A stretch of DNA of 64,000 nt from Mobiluncus sp034180645 (GTDB lineage: Bacteria; Actinomycetota; Actinomycetes; Actinomycetales; Actinomycetaceae), in contig NZ_JAXFNY010000008.1 of the NCBI RefSeq assembly GCF_034180645.1, positions 139,990 through 203,989 on the forward strand, given 5' to 3'. The notes under the pieces are model-generated. The model had not been told where the DNA came from. It was given only the letters and a program-made list of their open reading frames with translations, and made no database searches. Made by a program: the position numbers and the translations under genes. This document shows, piece by piece, positions 53,973 through 63,421 of the stretch; positions within the stretch are counted from its first letter, which is position 1; each line of letters opens with the position of its first letter.

Positions 53973-55160
53973 TCAGCTGCAATAACGCAGCATCGGGACG
54001 CGCATTTCCGCTTCGCTCAAGCCACCGTGCAGGCCTTTCATCTGGAATACCTGACTTTTGAAAAAGCGTGAGTCCAAGGTCTGACCCGTCCCCGCAGCGA
54101 ATACGACCACGTCTCCCAACAGTTCCGCCCGGCGCACCGTGGTGCCGTTATAGGAGGCAAATAACGTCTCAGTTTCGCCGCGATTCAACACTTTGGCTGG
54201 CCCCAACAGCGTCTGCAGACTAACTTGCAGCGCCGCGGCGGCTCCCGGTTTGGCGTGGACATGCAAGGCGCGTCCCTCTCCGCTGGCGTCCGCAATGAAT
54301 TCTGCCGCCGCAGTGTTCGCCAAATCCACGGTGACCTCTGGGGACGTGTTTAACATGCCGTGGTCCGCGGTAACGATGACCCTCACGCCAGGAGCCAGAC
54401 TGTCCAGCATGATTCCAATGGCGCGATCAGCCTTTTCCAGGTTTTTCACCCATTTATCCGACCCCACCCCGTAACCATGTCCGGCATGATCGACTTCTGC
54501 CATATAGAAATATGTCAGTCCGCCCTGCTTGGACACGGTTGCGGCGTCACGGGCTCGCGCATCCAAGTTTTCCGAAGCCACATACGTGGCGCCCCGCAGG
54601 GCAGCTCGTGTCAGTCCACCGCCGATAAATTTTTTCGGCCCCAGCGCAAAAGCCGGAATTTTCGCGGCGTTGAGGCGTTCAAACCAAGTCGGTTCGGTTT
54701 GGAATTCCTCCACCCTTCCCGGGTACTCCTCGAAAGTAATCAAGCTGAATTTCGCCCGTGCTACCGGGTCTATCAGCTGATAGGACAACATATTGTGACG
54801 TCCGGGGGCCAGCCCGGTCAGGGTGGAAGTAATAGCGGCTGCGGTAGTGGAGGGGCACACGCTGCGGCCAGTCGGAGGCTGCCCTGAGGCGGCGGCGTTT
54901 TTCACCAAAGCGCGTAAGTTCGGCGCGTGTCCCAAATATTCGTTCAGGTTCCACCACCCCAGTCCGTCAATCAACACGAGGACGATTGGGGCACCAGCGG
55001 GGCTGACAGCCGCATCGGGTTCCACAGGCAGCCCCTGGGGCAAGGGAGACCAGCCGGCAGCCGCGAACTCGCTTTCCAGCAGGGCATCGAGGCATAAATC
55101 AGGATCGTTCGCAGCCACGATTTCGGTGTGAAATTCCGTCTCGCTCACCCTTCCATTCAA
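53973..55160 (-). CDS. Alkaline phosphatase-superfamily nucleotide pyrophosphatase/phosphodiesterase
   Basis: The protein has 395 residues. Metal-binding and catalytic motifs of the type I phosphodiesterase family are present: IVLVLIDGLGWWNLNEYLG, the nucleophile region SVCPSTTAAAITST, EVDHAGHGYG and VIVTADHGMLN. Substrate unknown. Start TTG 55160 with GAGG upstream, or GTG 55148. It lies between sepH and parC as in many actinobacteria and starts 65 bp from the divergent parC gene. Confidence 0.88.
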   Translation of the reverse strand: MNGRVSETEFHTEIVAANDPDLCLDALLESEFAAAGWSPLPQGLPVEPDAAVSPAGAPIVLVLIDGLGWWNLNEYLGHAPNLRALVKNAAASGQPPTGRSVCPSTTAAAITSTLTGLAPGRHNMLSYQLIDPVARAKFSLITFEEYPGRVEEFQTEPTWFERLNAAKIPAFALGPKKFIGGGLTRAALRGATYVASENLDARARDAATVSKQGGLTYFYMAEVDHAGHGYGVGSDKWVKNLEKADRAIGIMLDSLAPGVRVIVTADHGMLNTSPEVTVDLANTAAAEFIADASGEGRALHVHAKPGAAAALQVSLQTLLGPAKVLNRGETETLFASYNGTTVRRAELLGDVVVFAAGTGQTLDSRFFKSQVFQMKGLHGGLSEAEMRVPMLRYCS

Positions 55161-55225
55161 TCATTTCTGGCCTCGCCGGTGTGGCAAGCGGCGCAAGAGC
55201 TGGAAACTTCGTAAGAATTGGTGTC

Positions 55226-57772
55226 ATGTCTGACTCCTCCCTCGAACGCATCCAAGACATCGACATTAACGAGGAAATGGAGCACTCCTTCCTGGAATAT
55301 GCCTATTCAGTCATTCACGCGCGCGCCCTGCCCGATGCGAAAGACGGGTTGAAACCGGTCCAGCGCCGCATCCTGTTCCAGATGAAACAGATGGGCTTGA
55401 CCCCGGACAAGGGGCACGTGAAGTCGCAGCGCGTCGTGGGCGACGTCATGGGCAAACTGCACCCGCACGGAGACTCAGCCATCTACGATGCCCTGGTGCG
55501 TCTAGCACAGCCTTTCACCATGCGCGTACCGCTTATCGATGGTCACGGCAACTTTGGTTCGCTGGATGACGGTCCTGCCGCCGCGCGCTACACCGAGGCT
55601 CGTCTGGCTCCCGCCGCCCTGGCTCTGGTGGATGACTTGGACGAGGACGTTGTCGACTTTGTGCCGAACTATGACAATCAGCTGACCCAGCCCGCGGTAC
55701 TCCCCGCCGCTTTCCCGAACCTGCTGGTCAACGGCGCGAACGGTATCGCGGTAGGCATGGCCACCAACATTCCACCCCACAATGTAGGCGAAACCATCAA
55801 CGCCGCTATCTACCTGCTGGATCATCCGCAAGCCGATACCGCGGAACTGATGAAATACTGCCCCGGCCCGGACCTTCCCGGCGGCGGAATTATTGTGGGC
55901 CTGGACGGAATCCGCGAAGCCTACGAAACCGGCAGAGGTATCTTCACCACTCGTGCCCGGGCCACAATCGAGCAAGTCACTGCCCGCAAGCGTGGCATTG
56001 TCATTACTGAACTGCCTTACCAGGTCGGCCCCGAAAGGGTCGCGGAAAAGCTGAAAGAAACCGTCAGCTCCGGCAAGGTCAAAGGCGTTTCGGGCTGGCA
56101 GGATTTGTCCGACCGGACTCACGGAATGCGCCTGGTGGTCGAAGTCAAGAACGGTTTTCATCCCGAAGCTGTTTTAGCTTCGCTGTACAAGTACACTCCC
56201 CTGCAGGAATCTTTCGGCATCAATACAGTCGCCTTGGTCGATGGTCAGCCGCGCACGCTGGGTCTGAAAGCAGCGCTGCAAGTGTTCGTCGACCACCGTA
56301 TCGAGGTCACGCGGCGGCGCAGCGAATTCCGCCTAAAGAAAAAGCAAGAACGCCTGCATCTGGTCGATGGGTTGCTCATTGCCGTACTGAACCTGGATGA
56401 AGTCATCGAGGTCATTCGGACTTCGGATGATTCCACCGCGGCCCGCCAACGTTTGATGGCGGTATTCGATTTGTCCGAAGCCCAAGCGGAGTTCATCCTC
56501 GAGTTGCGGTTGCGCCGCTTAACCAAGTTTTCCCGGCTGGAACTGGAGGCGGAAGCTGACGAGCTGCGCCAAGCGATTACCGATCTGGAACAGATTTTGG
56601 CCTCCACGGAAAAACTGCATGACGTGGTGCGAACTGATTTGCGTCAGACCGCTGCGAAGCTGTCCACGCCGCGGCGTACCGTGTTGATGGAAGAGGACGG
56701 TTCGGCTGTGGCGGCCTCCGAAGATGCCGCGCTGCCGGTTTTGGGGGCGATGACGGTTACGGATGTGCCCTTGGAGGTCCCCGATGTGCCGTGCCGGATT
56801 GTCCTGGGTGCCGACGGACGGGCTATCCGCTTGGCTCATACCGGTCCCGTTACGCGCTTGGAGGGATTCAACAGCACAGTCGCCGGCTCTATCCTGACCC
56901 ATACACGCGGGTCTTTCGGTGTCGTCACCTCATCGGGTTTTGTGGTGCGTCTGGACGTGTTGAATCTTCCTCCGGGGGAAAAGTCCCCGCTGGCTGGCTC
57001 TGCCAGCTCCGGCGATGCCGGGTCCACAGATTCGGCTCAAACCGCGAGCGGGGAGGCCAACGTTGTGGAGAGCCTCGCAGAAAGCTCACCCCCCTGGTCT
57101 TTTGACGGCGCTCCGCAACTGTCAGCCGCAGCTCGATTGGAGGATGGGGAAACCGTGGTCGGCATCCTCACCTTGGATGAAGATGAAACGGTAGGAATGA
57201 TGACCGAACAGGGCATCGTGAAGCGGATGCGGCCAGACTATCCCAGTACCCAAAACCGCTTCACCATCATCAATCTGGAAGGCACGGACCAGCTGGTCTA
57301 CGCCGGAGCTTGCCCGGACGCCGCCCAAATCGTGATGATTTCAACGGATGCTCAGCTATTGCGCACCCCAGCAAATAAAGTTCGTCCCCAAGGCCGCAAC
57401 GCGGGCGGGGTCGCGGGCATGAGCCTGAAAGACCATACGCAGGTCATTGCCGGAGCTATCGTCCCTGATGAGTTGGTTGCGGCCACCACCGTGGCTACCG
57501 TCGCCGCCATCATGAACGCCATGCCCGGAGCAAATCAAAGTTCCATTAAGCTCACGCCTTTAGATTGCTATCCCGTGAAGGGGCGGGGCGCACAAGGGGT
57601 GCGAGTGCAGCGTTTCCTCAAGGGCGAGTACGCGCTCGATATGGCCTTTGTCGGTCCGGATCCGATTCATGCCATAGATGCCAAAGGAAAGCCGGTCAAG
57701 CTGCCGGAACTGGATGAACGCCGCGACGGTTCCGGCTCGAACTTAAAATCTAACATCGCCTATTTCGGTTGA
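55226..57772 (+). CDS. parC: DNA topoisomerase IV subunit A
   Basis: The 848-residue type IIA topoisomerase A subunit has the catalytic Tyr in AAARYTEARL. The quinolone-target segment HPHGDSAIYDALVR keeps Ser and Asp. The C-terminal beta-pinwheel lacks a canonical QRRGGKG GyrA box (KVRPQGRNAGGVAGM instead), supporting ParC over GyrA. A Ser/Ala/Gly-rich insertion lies near 56985-57100. The start is ATG 55226; an in-frame reading from 55181 is not supported by the family. It decatenates daughter chromosomes together with parE. Confidence 0.9.
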   Translation: MSDSSLERIQDIDINEEMEHSFLEYAYSVIHARALPDAKDGLKPVQRRILFQMKQMGLTPDKGHVKSQRVVGDVMGKLHPHGDSAIYDALVRLAQPFTMRVPLIDGHGNFGSLDDGPAAARYTEARLAPAALALVDDLDEDVVDFVPNYDNQLTQPAVLPAAFPNLLVNGANGIAVGMATNIPPHNVGETINAAIYLLDHPQADTAELMKYCPGPDLPGGGIIVGLDGIREAYETGRGIFTTRARATIEQVTARKRGIVITELPYQVGPERVAEKLKETVSSGKVKGVSGWQDLSDRTHGMRLVVEVKNGFHPEAVLASLYKYTPLQESFGINTVALVDGQPRTLGLKAALQVFVDHRIEVTRRRSEFRLKKKQERLHLVDGLLIAVLNLDEVIEVIRTSDDSTAARQRLMAVFDLSEAQAEFILELRLRRLTKFSRLELEAEADELRQAITDLEQILASTEKLHDVVRTDLRQTAAKLSTPRRTVLMEEDGSAVAASEDAALPVLGAMTVTDVPLEVPDVPCRIVLGADGRAIRLAHTGPVTRLEGFNSTVAGSILTHTRGSFGVVTSSGFVVRLDVLNLPPGEKSPLAGSASSGDAGSTDSAQTASGEANVVESLAESSPPWSFDGAPQLSAAARLEDGETVVGILTLDEDETVGMMTEQGIVKRMRPDYPSTQNRFTIINLEGTDQLVYAGACPDAAQIVMISTDAQLLRTPANKVRPQGRNAGGVAGMSLKDHTQVIAGAIVPDELVAATTVATVAAIMNAMPGANQSSIKLTPLDCYPVKGRGAQGVRVQRFLKGEYALDMAFVGPDPIHAIDAKGKPVKLPELDERRDGSGSNLKSNIAYFG

Positions 57773-57858
57773 TACCGGATTTTAATATATTTTCTTTTCG
57801 GCCTGGTGGAGTCCGCCTAGGGAGGTAGCGTTACGCTCGCGACGGAGTTTAGGGAGTC

Positions 57859-59013
57859 TTACGCCCCGTATTTCTCTCTTTTTCTAGTCGGCAGCGCGGC
57901 GGCTGACTGACGGTTCATCTGGGCGACTTCTTCGCGTAAAACTGTAGGGTCCAGGGGTTGTTGTTCCTCGGCAGGCAGGTTCACCACCCATTCGGTCGAG
58001 CCTCCCGTAACTTCATACCCAAAATCAGTATAAAGTTTTGCGACTTCAGTCGGGTTTTCTTGATCCAACCCCACCGCCGCGAACTGCATTCCCGATTCCT
58101 GGTAAGCCGCAATGGCGTGTGACAGCAGTGCCGCGGCGACCTGGGTTTCCGCATAATCGGGCAGGACTCCCAGGATTTCGGTATAGCCTTGGGTGAACCC
58201 CATCGCCTCCCAGTCCTGCTCGTAGCGAGCGGAAAGCAGATAACCCGCGACCTCGGCGACATCGCTGGATTTGTCCAAGGCGATAAAAGACCACTGTGGA
58301 GCAAAGAAAGGCCGATTCGACTGCCACGTTTGCAGATCTTGGGCGGGAGCCCCCGTCGCCAGAGCCATCAGCTCATTGTGAGCCCGGCGCACATGGTCAT
58401 CGAAATCCGCAGACCACGGGATAATTTCCAGATACTGGCCGGGTGCCACCAGTTCCCCCGGTGCTGCCAAATCTCGGCGCAGTTCCAGGTAAGTATGGGC
58501 GGGCTGAAAACCATTTTCCTGCAGTTGGTGCGCAGCATCTCTCGCCGCTCGATCCACGAAACACACAATCTGGGCTGGTCGCGGCTTATCCGCCAGCATG
58601 GCGTGAGCGGTTTGAACTTCCCATTGGAAAATGATGGAACCGACTCCGCGATTCCGCCAACTCGCCTCCACGCCCCCGGAGCAAACCGCCTGGAATCCAT
58701 CGGTTTCCTCGACACGCACGATGGCGTAGGCGACCATCCGCGAGTCCTGATCCCAGGCGCTCAGGCCACAAAACTCGGATTGAAAAATCGAATCAACTTC
58801 TGCCTGCGAAGTGCGATAGGGTGGATTGTCGATACGTTCCATATCGACTATGAGCCGCATCAGGTCCTGCTTATGCGCGGCTTCCAGCGGTTTCCAGGTG
58901 ATGCCTGGAGTGGCAGCTGGATACGCAAAAAGTTGAGCCAAATCTCTCCCTCGCTTGTTAGGAGCCGTTGCCGTGAGCTTGGTTAATGTGACCGGTGAAA
59001 AACCGCATATCAA
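57859..59013 (-). CDS. Tandem GNAT-domain acetyltransferase-like protein
   Basis: The protein has 384 residues with two GNAT-like halves. The first has the acetyl-CoA loop WRNRGVGSIIFQWEV near 135; the second (about 215-345) has GYLLSARYEQDWEAMGFTQ and VLPDYAETQVAAALLSHA. The layout recalls mycothiol synthase and related tandem GNATs, but the substrate is unknown. ATG 59013 is used; TTG 58941, with GAGGGA upstream, fits the family start equally well. It starts 21 bp after the parE stop and is likely co-transcribed. Confidence 0.82.
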   Translation of the reverse strand: MICGFSPVTLTKLTATAPNKRGRDLAQLFAYPAATPGITWKPLEAAHKQDLMRLIVDMERIDNPPYRTSQAEVDSIFQSEFCGLSAWDQDSRMVAYAIVRVEETDGFQAVCSGGVEASWRNRGVGSIIFQWEVQTAHAMLADKPRPAQIVCFVDRAARDAAHQLQENGFQPAHTYLELRRDLAAPGELVAPGQYLEIIPWSADFDDHVRRAHNELMALATGAPAQDLQTWQSNRPFFAPQWSFIALDKSSDVAEVAGYLLSARYEQDWEAMGFTQGYTEILGVLPDYAETQVAAALLSHAIAAYQESGMQFAAVGLDQENPTEVAKLYTDFGYEVTGGSTEWVVNLPAEEQQPLDPTVLREEVAQMNRQSAAALPTRKREKYGA

Positions 59014-59034
59014 CCTGGAGCCTATCTGACGATT

Positions 59035-61146
59035 CTAGGCGTCAATCATCTCGGCGTCCAACTTGGAGGCTCCCTCGATGATGAATTCCCGCCGCGGCGG
59101 CACCGCCGAACCCATCAACAGTTCAAAGACTTCTTCCGCCCGGTTGACAGCGGCTTCATCACTTAAACGGATTCTCCGCAGCGTGCGGTGGCGCGGATCC
59201 ATGGTTGTTTCCGCCAGCTGGTCAGCGTCCATTTCGCCCAAGCCCTTGTAGCGCTGAATTGGTTCCTTATAGGTTCGCCCGGTCCGCTCCAGTTTCCCCA
59301 GTTCCTTATGGAGCTGGTCCTCGGAATAGGTGTAGCGGAACTCGCCCGGCGTCTTGCCTTTCGCGTTGACCTGAATCCGGTGCAGCGGCGGGACGGCTGC
59401 AAAGACCCGGCCTGCAGCAATCATGGGCCGCATGTAGCGGAAGAACAGGGTCAACAGCAGCGTGCGGATATGTGCCCCGTCCACGTCAGCGTCCGTCATC
59501 ATGATGACTTTGCCGTACCGGGCTTGTGAAATGTCGAAAGTGCGCCCCGAGCCGGCCCCGAGCACCTGGATAATCGCCGCGCACTCCGCATTAGCCAACA
59601 TTTGGGCGGTGCCGGTCTTTTGCACGTTGAGGATTTTGCCGCGTATCGGGAACAGGGCTTGGAATTCGGAGTTCCGGGCAGCTTTCGCGGTGCCGAGCGC
59701 GGAATCGCCCTCCACAATGAACAGCTCGGATTTCTCGACGTCGTCACTGCGGCAATCCACAAGTTTCGTCGGGAGGGTCGAGGTTTCCAGCGCGTTTTTC
59801 CGCCGCGTAATTTCTTTGGACAGCCGGGCGGACAGGCGCGAACGCATCTCGGCCACGATTTTGTCCAGAAGTGCAGAAACTTGGTTCTTGTCCTCGCGTT
59901 TCCGGGAGTTTAGCTTTGCTTCCAGCTCCTCAGTCACGACTTTGGTCACGATTGGCTTGACTTTTGCGCTGCCCAAGGCTTCTTTCGTTTGTCCCTCAAA
60001 TTCGGGTTCGGGCAGGCGCACCGTGATGACGGCGGTCATGCCCGCCAGGATGTCCTCTTTTTCGATTTTGGATTCTTTAGCGCCCAGCTTTAGGCGCCGC
60101 GAGTTGGCTTGGACTGCCGCGCGCAGGGTTTTCACCAGTGCCGCCTCGAAGCCAGCCAGATGCGTGCCGCCGACCGGGGTCTCGATAATGTTCACGTAGC
60201 TTTGTTCCACGGTGTCGTAGCCCACTCCCCAGCGCAACGCCACGTCGACCTCGCAGGTGCGCTCCATCTCTTTGGGTTCCAAGTGACCCGTCTTTTGATT
60301 CGGCACTTGCACGATTTCCGTAAAAGTGCCGCTCCCCTGTAGCTGCCAAGTGTCAGTGATGGCCCGGTCCGGCGCGAGATAGTCCACAAAGTCGACCGTA
60401 CCGCCCTTGTGCAAGAACGTGTCGGTGAGGGTTTCCTCCCCGCGCAGGTCGGTGACGGTGATGGATAATCCGGGAACCAGGAACGACGTTTTGCGCGCCC
60501 GGTTGGACAGGTCCTCGTAACTGAAGTCAACGTCCTTGGGGAAAATCTGATAATCCGCCCAGAAGCGGACCCGCGTCCCGGTGGTGCCTTTCTTAACCTT
60601 GCCGAGTTTCGTCAGCTTTGAGGAGTGCTCGAAAGGTTGGAAAGCGTTGTTGGGGTTCAGTTCCTCCGTGTCGCTAAACACCCCGGGTTCGCCCCGGCGA
60701 AACTGCAGACCGTGAGTGTAACCGCCCCGGTCTACCGCCACGTCCATACGGGCGGACAGGGCGTTGACCACCGAGGCTCCCACTCCGTGCAGGCCTCCCG
60801 CGACCTTGTACAGCCCGGCATCGAATTTGCCGCCCGCGTGCAGTTTTGTGTACACGACTTCCACACCGCTCAAGCCCGTGCCGGGTACTTCGTCTATCGG
60901 CACCCCGCGTCCGTTGTCGCGCACTTCCGCCGAATGGTCGGGATAAAGCACGACTTCGATGTGGTCGCAGAACCCCGCCAGAGCCTCATCAACCGAGTTG
61001 TCGATGATTTCCCACAGGCAGTGCATGAGTCCACGCCTGTCGGTCGAACCGATATACATAGCGGGACGCTTGCGCACCGCCTCCAGCCCCTCCAAGACGG
61101 AAAGGTGGTGGGCGGAGTAATCAGAGACATCTTTTGCTGTAACCAC
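59035..61146 (-). CDS. parE: DNA topoisomerase IV subunit B
   Basis: The 703-residue GHKL ATPase subunit has ATP-binding motifs NGRGVPIDEVPGTG and VAGGLHGVGASVVNALS. The TOPRIM motifs SELFIVEGDSALGTAK and MMTDADVDGAHIRTLLL follow, then the C-terminal YKGLGEMDADQLAETTMDP. It forms A2B2 with ParC, whose gene lies 3 kb away on the other strand, unlike the adjacent gyrB-gyrA arrangement. Confidence 0.93.
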   Translation of the reverse strand: MVTAKDVSDYSAHHLSVLEGLEAVRKRPAMYIGSTDRRGLMHCLWEIIDNSVDEALAGFCDHIEVVLYPDHSAEVRDNGRGVPIDEVPGTGLSGVEVVYTKLHAGGKFDAGLYKVAGGLHGVGASVVNALSARMDVAVDRGGYTHGLQFRRGEPGVFSDTEELNPNNAFQPFEHSSKLTKLGKVKKGTTGTRVRFWADYQIFPKDVDFSYEDLSNRARKTSFLVPGLSITVTDLRGEETLTDTFLHKGGTVDFVDYLAPDRAITDTWQLQGSGTFTEIVQVPNQKTGHLEPKEMERTCEVDVALRWGVGYDTVEQSYVNIIETPVGGTHLAGFEAALVKTLRAAVQANSRRLKLGAKESKIEKEDILAGMTAVITVRLPEPEFEGQTKEALGSAKVKPIVTKVVTEELEAKLNSRKREDKNQVSALLDKIVAEMRSRLSARLSKEITRRKNALETSTLPTKLVDCRSDDVEKSELFIVEGDSALGTAKAARNSEFQALFPIRGKILNVQKTGTAQMLANAECAAIIQVLGAGSGRTFDISQARYGKVIMMTDADVDGAHIRTLLLTLFFRYMRPMIAAGRVFAAVPPLHRIQVNAKGKTPGEFRYTYSEDQLHKELGKLERTGRTYKEPIQRYKGLGEMDADQLAETTMDPRHRTLRRIRLSDEAAVNRAEEVFELLMGSAVPPRREFIIEGASKLDAEMIDA

Positions 61147-61311
61147 GGGCTATATCCTATGCATAGCGGCGCCGCGTTTCAGGTTGCCTTGCCGAGCGTC
61201 CCGCTTTTTGTCCCCCGTGCTCTCGGTTTTCGCTCTGTGTGGTACAGGTAAACCGCTGGTAGACTAAAAAGCCGATAAGGCATGAAACCCACGACACAGG
61301 AGGCGTCACCT

Positions 61312-61758
61312 TTGGAGCTGAAGGTTAAGACTTTTGCACAGCTTAGTAACACGGAACTGTATGCGATCTTGAAACTCAGGGTTGATGTTTTCGTAGTCGA
61401 ACAGGCTTGCCCCTACCCGGAAATTGATGGGCGCGATGAGGGTTCTCTGCACGTGTGGCTGGAAGAGGACGGCGAAATTCTGGCTTACCTGCGCGTCTTG
61501 GATCGCGGCGTAGAGAGCGAATATGTCGCAATCGGCCGGGTCATTGCCGCGCGCCGCGGCCAGGGCCTGGGTTCTGAAATCATGAAAGCGGGAATACGCG
61601 TGGCCCAAGAGCGTTTCCACGCTGAAGCCATCTATCTGGAGGGACAGGTCTATGCCCAGGGGTTCTATGAAAACCTCGGGTTTCGCCAGATTTCTGAGCC
61701 CTACTTGGAGGACAATATCCCCCATATCAAGATGCTGCGCGAGGCTGACCCGAGCTGA
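61312..61758 (+). CDS. elaA: ElaA-type GNAT acetyltransferase
   Basis: The protein has 148 residues. ElaA signatures LYAILKLRVDVFVVEQACPY, EIDGRDEGSLHVWL and the acetyl-CoA loop RRGQGLGSEIMKAG are present, as is the C-terminal YAQGFYENLGF. The start is TTG 61312 because AGGAGG lies eight bases before it and it matches the family N-terminus; ATG 61282 would add ten residues. Function unknown. Confidence 0.9.
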   Translation: MELKVKTFAQLSNTELYAILKLRVDVFVVEQACPYPEIDGRDEGSLHVWLEEDGEILAYLRVLDRGVESEYVAIGRVIAARRGQGLGSEIMKAGIRVAQERFHAEAIYLEGQVYAQGFYENLGFRQISEPYLEDNIPHIKMLREADPS

Positions 61759-61892
61759 GCACCGCCCGCACAGGATCGCGCAGGCTATATTCCTTTCCTC
61801 CACGCAGGTGTCCAAATTGAGCTGAATCCGCGCTTTTGCGTCATATCTGGTAACAAGACTCAGAGATGCGGGTCTAAACAGTATCCGGCTGT

Positions 61893-61934
61893 AGTGTGGC
61901 GGGGAGTTTGCGCTCCCCGCCACACTGTTTTTTT
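61893..61934 (+). terminator. Strong intrinsic terminator
   Basis: AGTGTGGCGGGGAG (61893-61906) and CTCCCCGCCACACT (61913-61926) form a perfect 14-bp stem with a 6-base loop, followed by GTTTTTTT. It terminates plus-strand reads from elaA, 135 bp upstream. It also sits just beyond the extended 3' end of the cell wall-binding gene, but has no T run on that strand. Confidence 0.93.
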
Positions 61935-61960
61935 ACAGTATGAAACTGATTTAGGTGCAG

Positions 61961-62047
61961 TTACTCCTCATCCGGCTTGTATTCTGCAGTGAACCACAAT
62001 GGGTTGTTCTCATCCTGCCCCTGAGTGTCAGTTTGCACATATTTACC
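61961..62047 (-). other. In-frame coding-like extension past the cell wall-binding gene stop
   Basis: After the TGA at 62048-62050 the same frame continues for 28 codons (GKYVQTDTQGQDENNPLWFT, then AEYKPDEE) to TAA 61961-61963. The composition is protein-like. A TGG-to-TGA change would explain it. It is listed as a remnant of the original C-terminus. Confidence 0.45.
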
Positions 62048-63421
62048 TCACCAGAAGCACTTCAGAACCTCACCATCAGCTGCACAGCTGTAGTTTGCCC
62101 CCTCATCAGTGGTACGTTCCAACCGTTTGCCAATGGGGAACGGTTTGGTCCATTCGGGATGTTCAGCACCAGGGCGGCACTGGGAAGGATAGAACCTGAG
62201 AGGGTCATGTTCCTGAGCTGCCATAGTGCCTCCCCATCCGTTGATAATTGATGGATCCGTGTCATTACCGTAATCTCTGTAATTCGGATCGGTGAACCAG
62301 CGTTGCGCGTCGCTCAAATCCTTAAAAAACCACCCAGGATACTTTTCTAGGTAACCTTGCGGTGTCGTGGCAGTGTAAGGTTCGGCTTTAAAAATCATCG
62401 GCATCCCAATTGCATCGTAGAAAATACGGAATTCGTCTCCATCGTCCAGGCAGTACGAATACGAAGCGATGTCGCTCGGTAAGTGCTCGGGTTCGCCTGC
62501 TAATGGGTAGTTGGCGCGCATTTCTGCGAGGGTCATGTCTTCCAGTTTCGGTTTGGGGATTACTCCGGTGGCAGCGGCTTGGACGGTAGCATCGGGCATG
62601 ACACCGGTTCCGCCGATAATCATCAGTTTGCTGGCACCCAGGGCGTCGGCTTTCGTTTTCACGCCCTCCCCGTTAGATGGGCTGAGTAGGATAACTCCGT
62701 CTTTGGCGGCACCAGCAACCATCGCGTCTTTCAACGCCGTACCCGACGCCAAATACACCACACTGCCGGACTTTTGGGCTTTCGCGTATTTAGCGATAGT
62801 GAACGCGGTCTCATACCGGTTCGCCCCCGCCAGGCGAGCCGTCGCTTTCCCACCAGCAGCCATGTTGAGAATGGAATCCGGCACAACAGCCGTACCACCC
62901 AGGGCGGTAACCTTACTGGCTTTCAGCTCGGAGACGACTCCGGGCAAAGCTGCCGCGGACACCTCAGACGTAAACGTCAAAATCGGGCCATCACGCAACA
63001 CGCTCGCTGTGACCGCGTCCGGAGAACCCGAACCCACATTCTTCGTCACATACACATTCTTCGGGGTGCCGTTAACCTTCACCCACTGTTTCGCGATAGC
63101 CACCGCCGTAGCATTACGATCCGCACCCGCCAAACGAACCACTTCCACACCTTGCCCCTTGGCCTGGTCCTCGATAGCCTGAGGCACCGCACCCACACCA
63201 CCAAGCAACACAACCTTGCCGGGTTTCACCCCACCCAGATTCAGACTCTTACCATCAGTCAACACCACCGGGCCGTCCCCGATAGTCGCCGCTGGTAGGG
63301 CATCCACCGGATTACGATTAGACGCCACATACACAACCTTCCAATCAGTCCCCCACGTATGCTTCGCTACCGCTAGAGACGTCTCCACCCCAGACGGGCC
63401 AGCCAAACGCTCATGCACCAA
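62048..63421 (-). CDS. Cell wall-binding repeat 2 protein (damaged ends)
   Basis: A 457-codon open frame is listed here as a CDS although both ends look damaged. It contains three cell-wall-binding repeat 2 (CWBR2) units marked by ERLAGPSGVETSLAVA, RLAGADRNATAVAIAKQ and RLAGANRYETAFTIAKYA, each with a VVLLGG- or ALGGTAVVPDS-type strand. These repeats bind secondary cell wall polymers in Gram-positives. The last 150 residues form a separate domain with four Cys (SYSYCLDDGD, PSQCRPG, NYSCAADGEVLKC), which I do not recognise. The only start is TTG 63421 directly after a TGA; the signal peptide is upstream in another frame. The unit may be a pseudogene or a silent cassette. Confidence 0.7.
   Translation of the reverse strand: MVHERLAGPSGVETSLAVAKHTWGTDWKVVYVASNRNPVDALPAATIGDGPVVLTDGKSLNLGGVKPGKVVLLGGVGAVPQAIEDQAKGQGVEVVRLAGADRNATAVAIAKQWVKVNGTPKNVYVTKNVGSGSPDAVTASVLRDGPILTFTSEVSAAALPGVVSELKASKVTALGGTAVVPDSILNMAAGGKATARLAGANRYETAFTIAKYAKAQKSGSVVYLASGTALKDAMVAGAAKDGVILLSPSNGEGVKTKADALGASKLMIIGGTGVMPDATVQAAATGVIPKPKLEDMTLAEMRANYPLAGEPEHLPSDIASYSYCLDDGDEFRIFYDAIGMPMIFKAEPYTATTPQGYLEKYPGWFFKDLSDAQRWFTDPNYRDYGNDTDPSIINGWGGTMAAQEHDPLRFYPSQCRPGAEHPEWTKPFPIGKRLERTTDEGANYSCAADGEVLKCFW

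Noticed and set aside
62048..62050. Selenocysteine at the in-frame TGA of the cell wall-binding gene
   Set aside because: No SECIS-like hairpin directly downstream and no redox motif around the codon; Trp-to-stop mutation is simpler.
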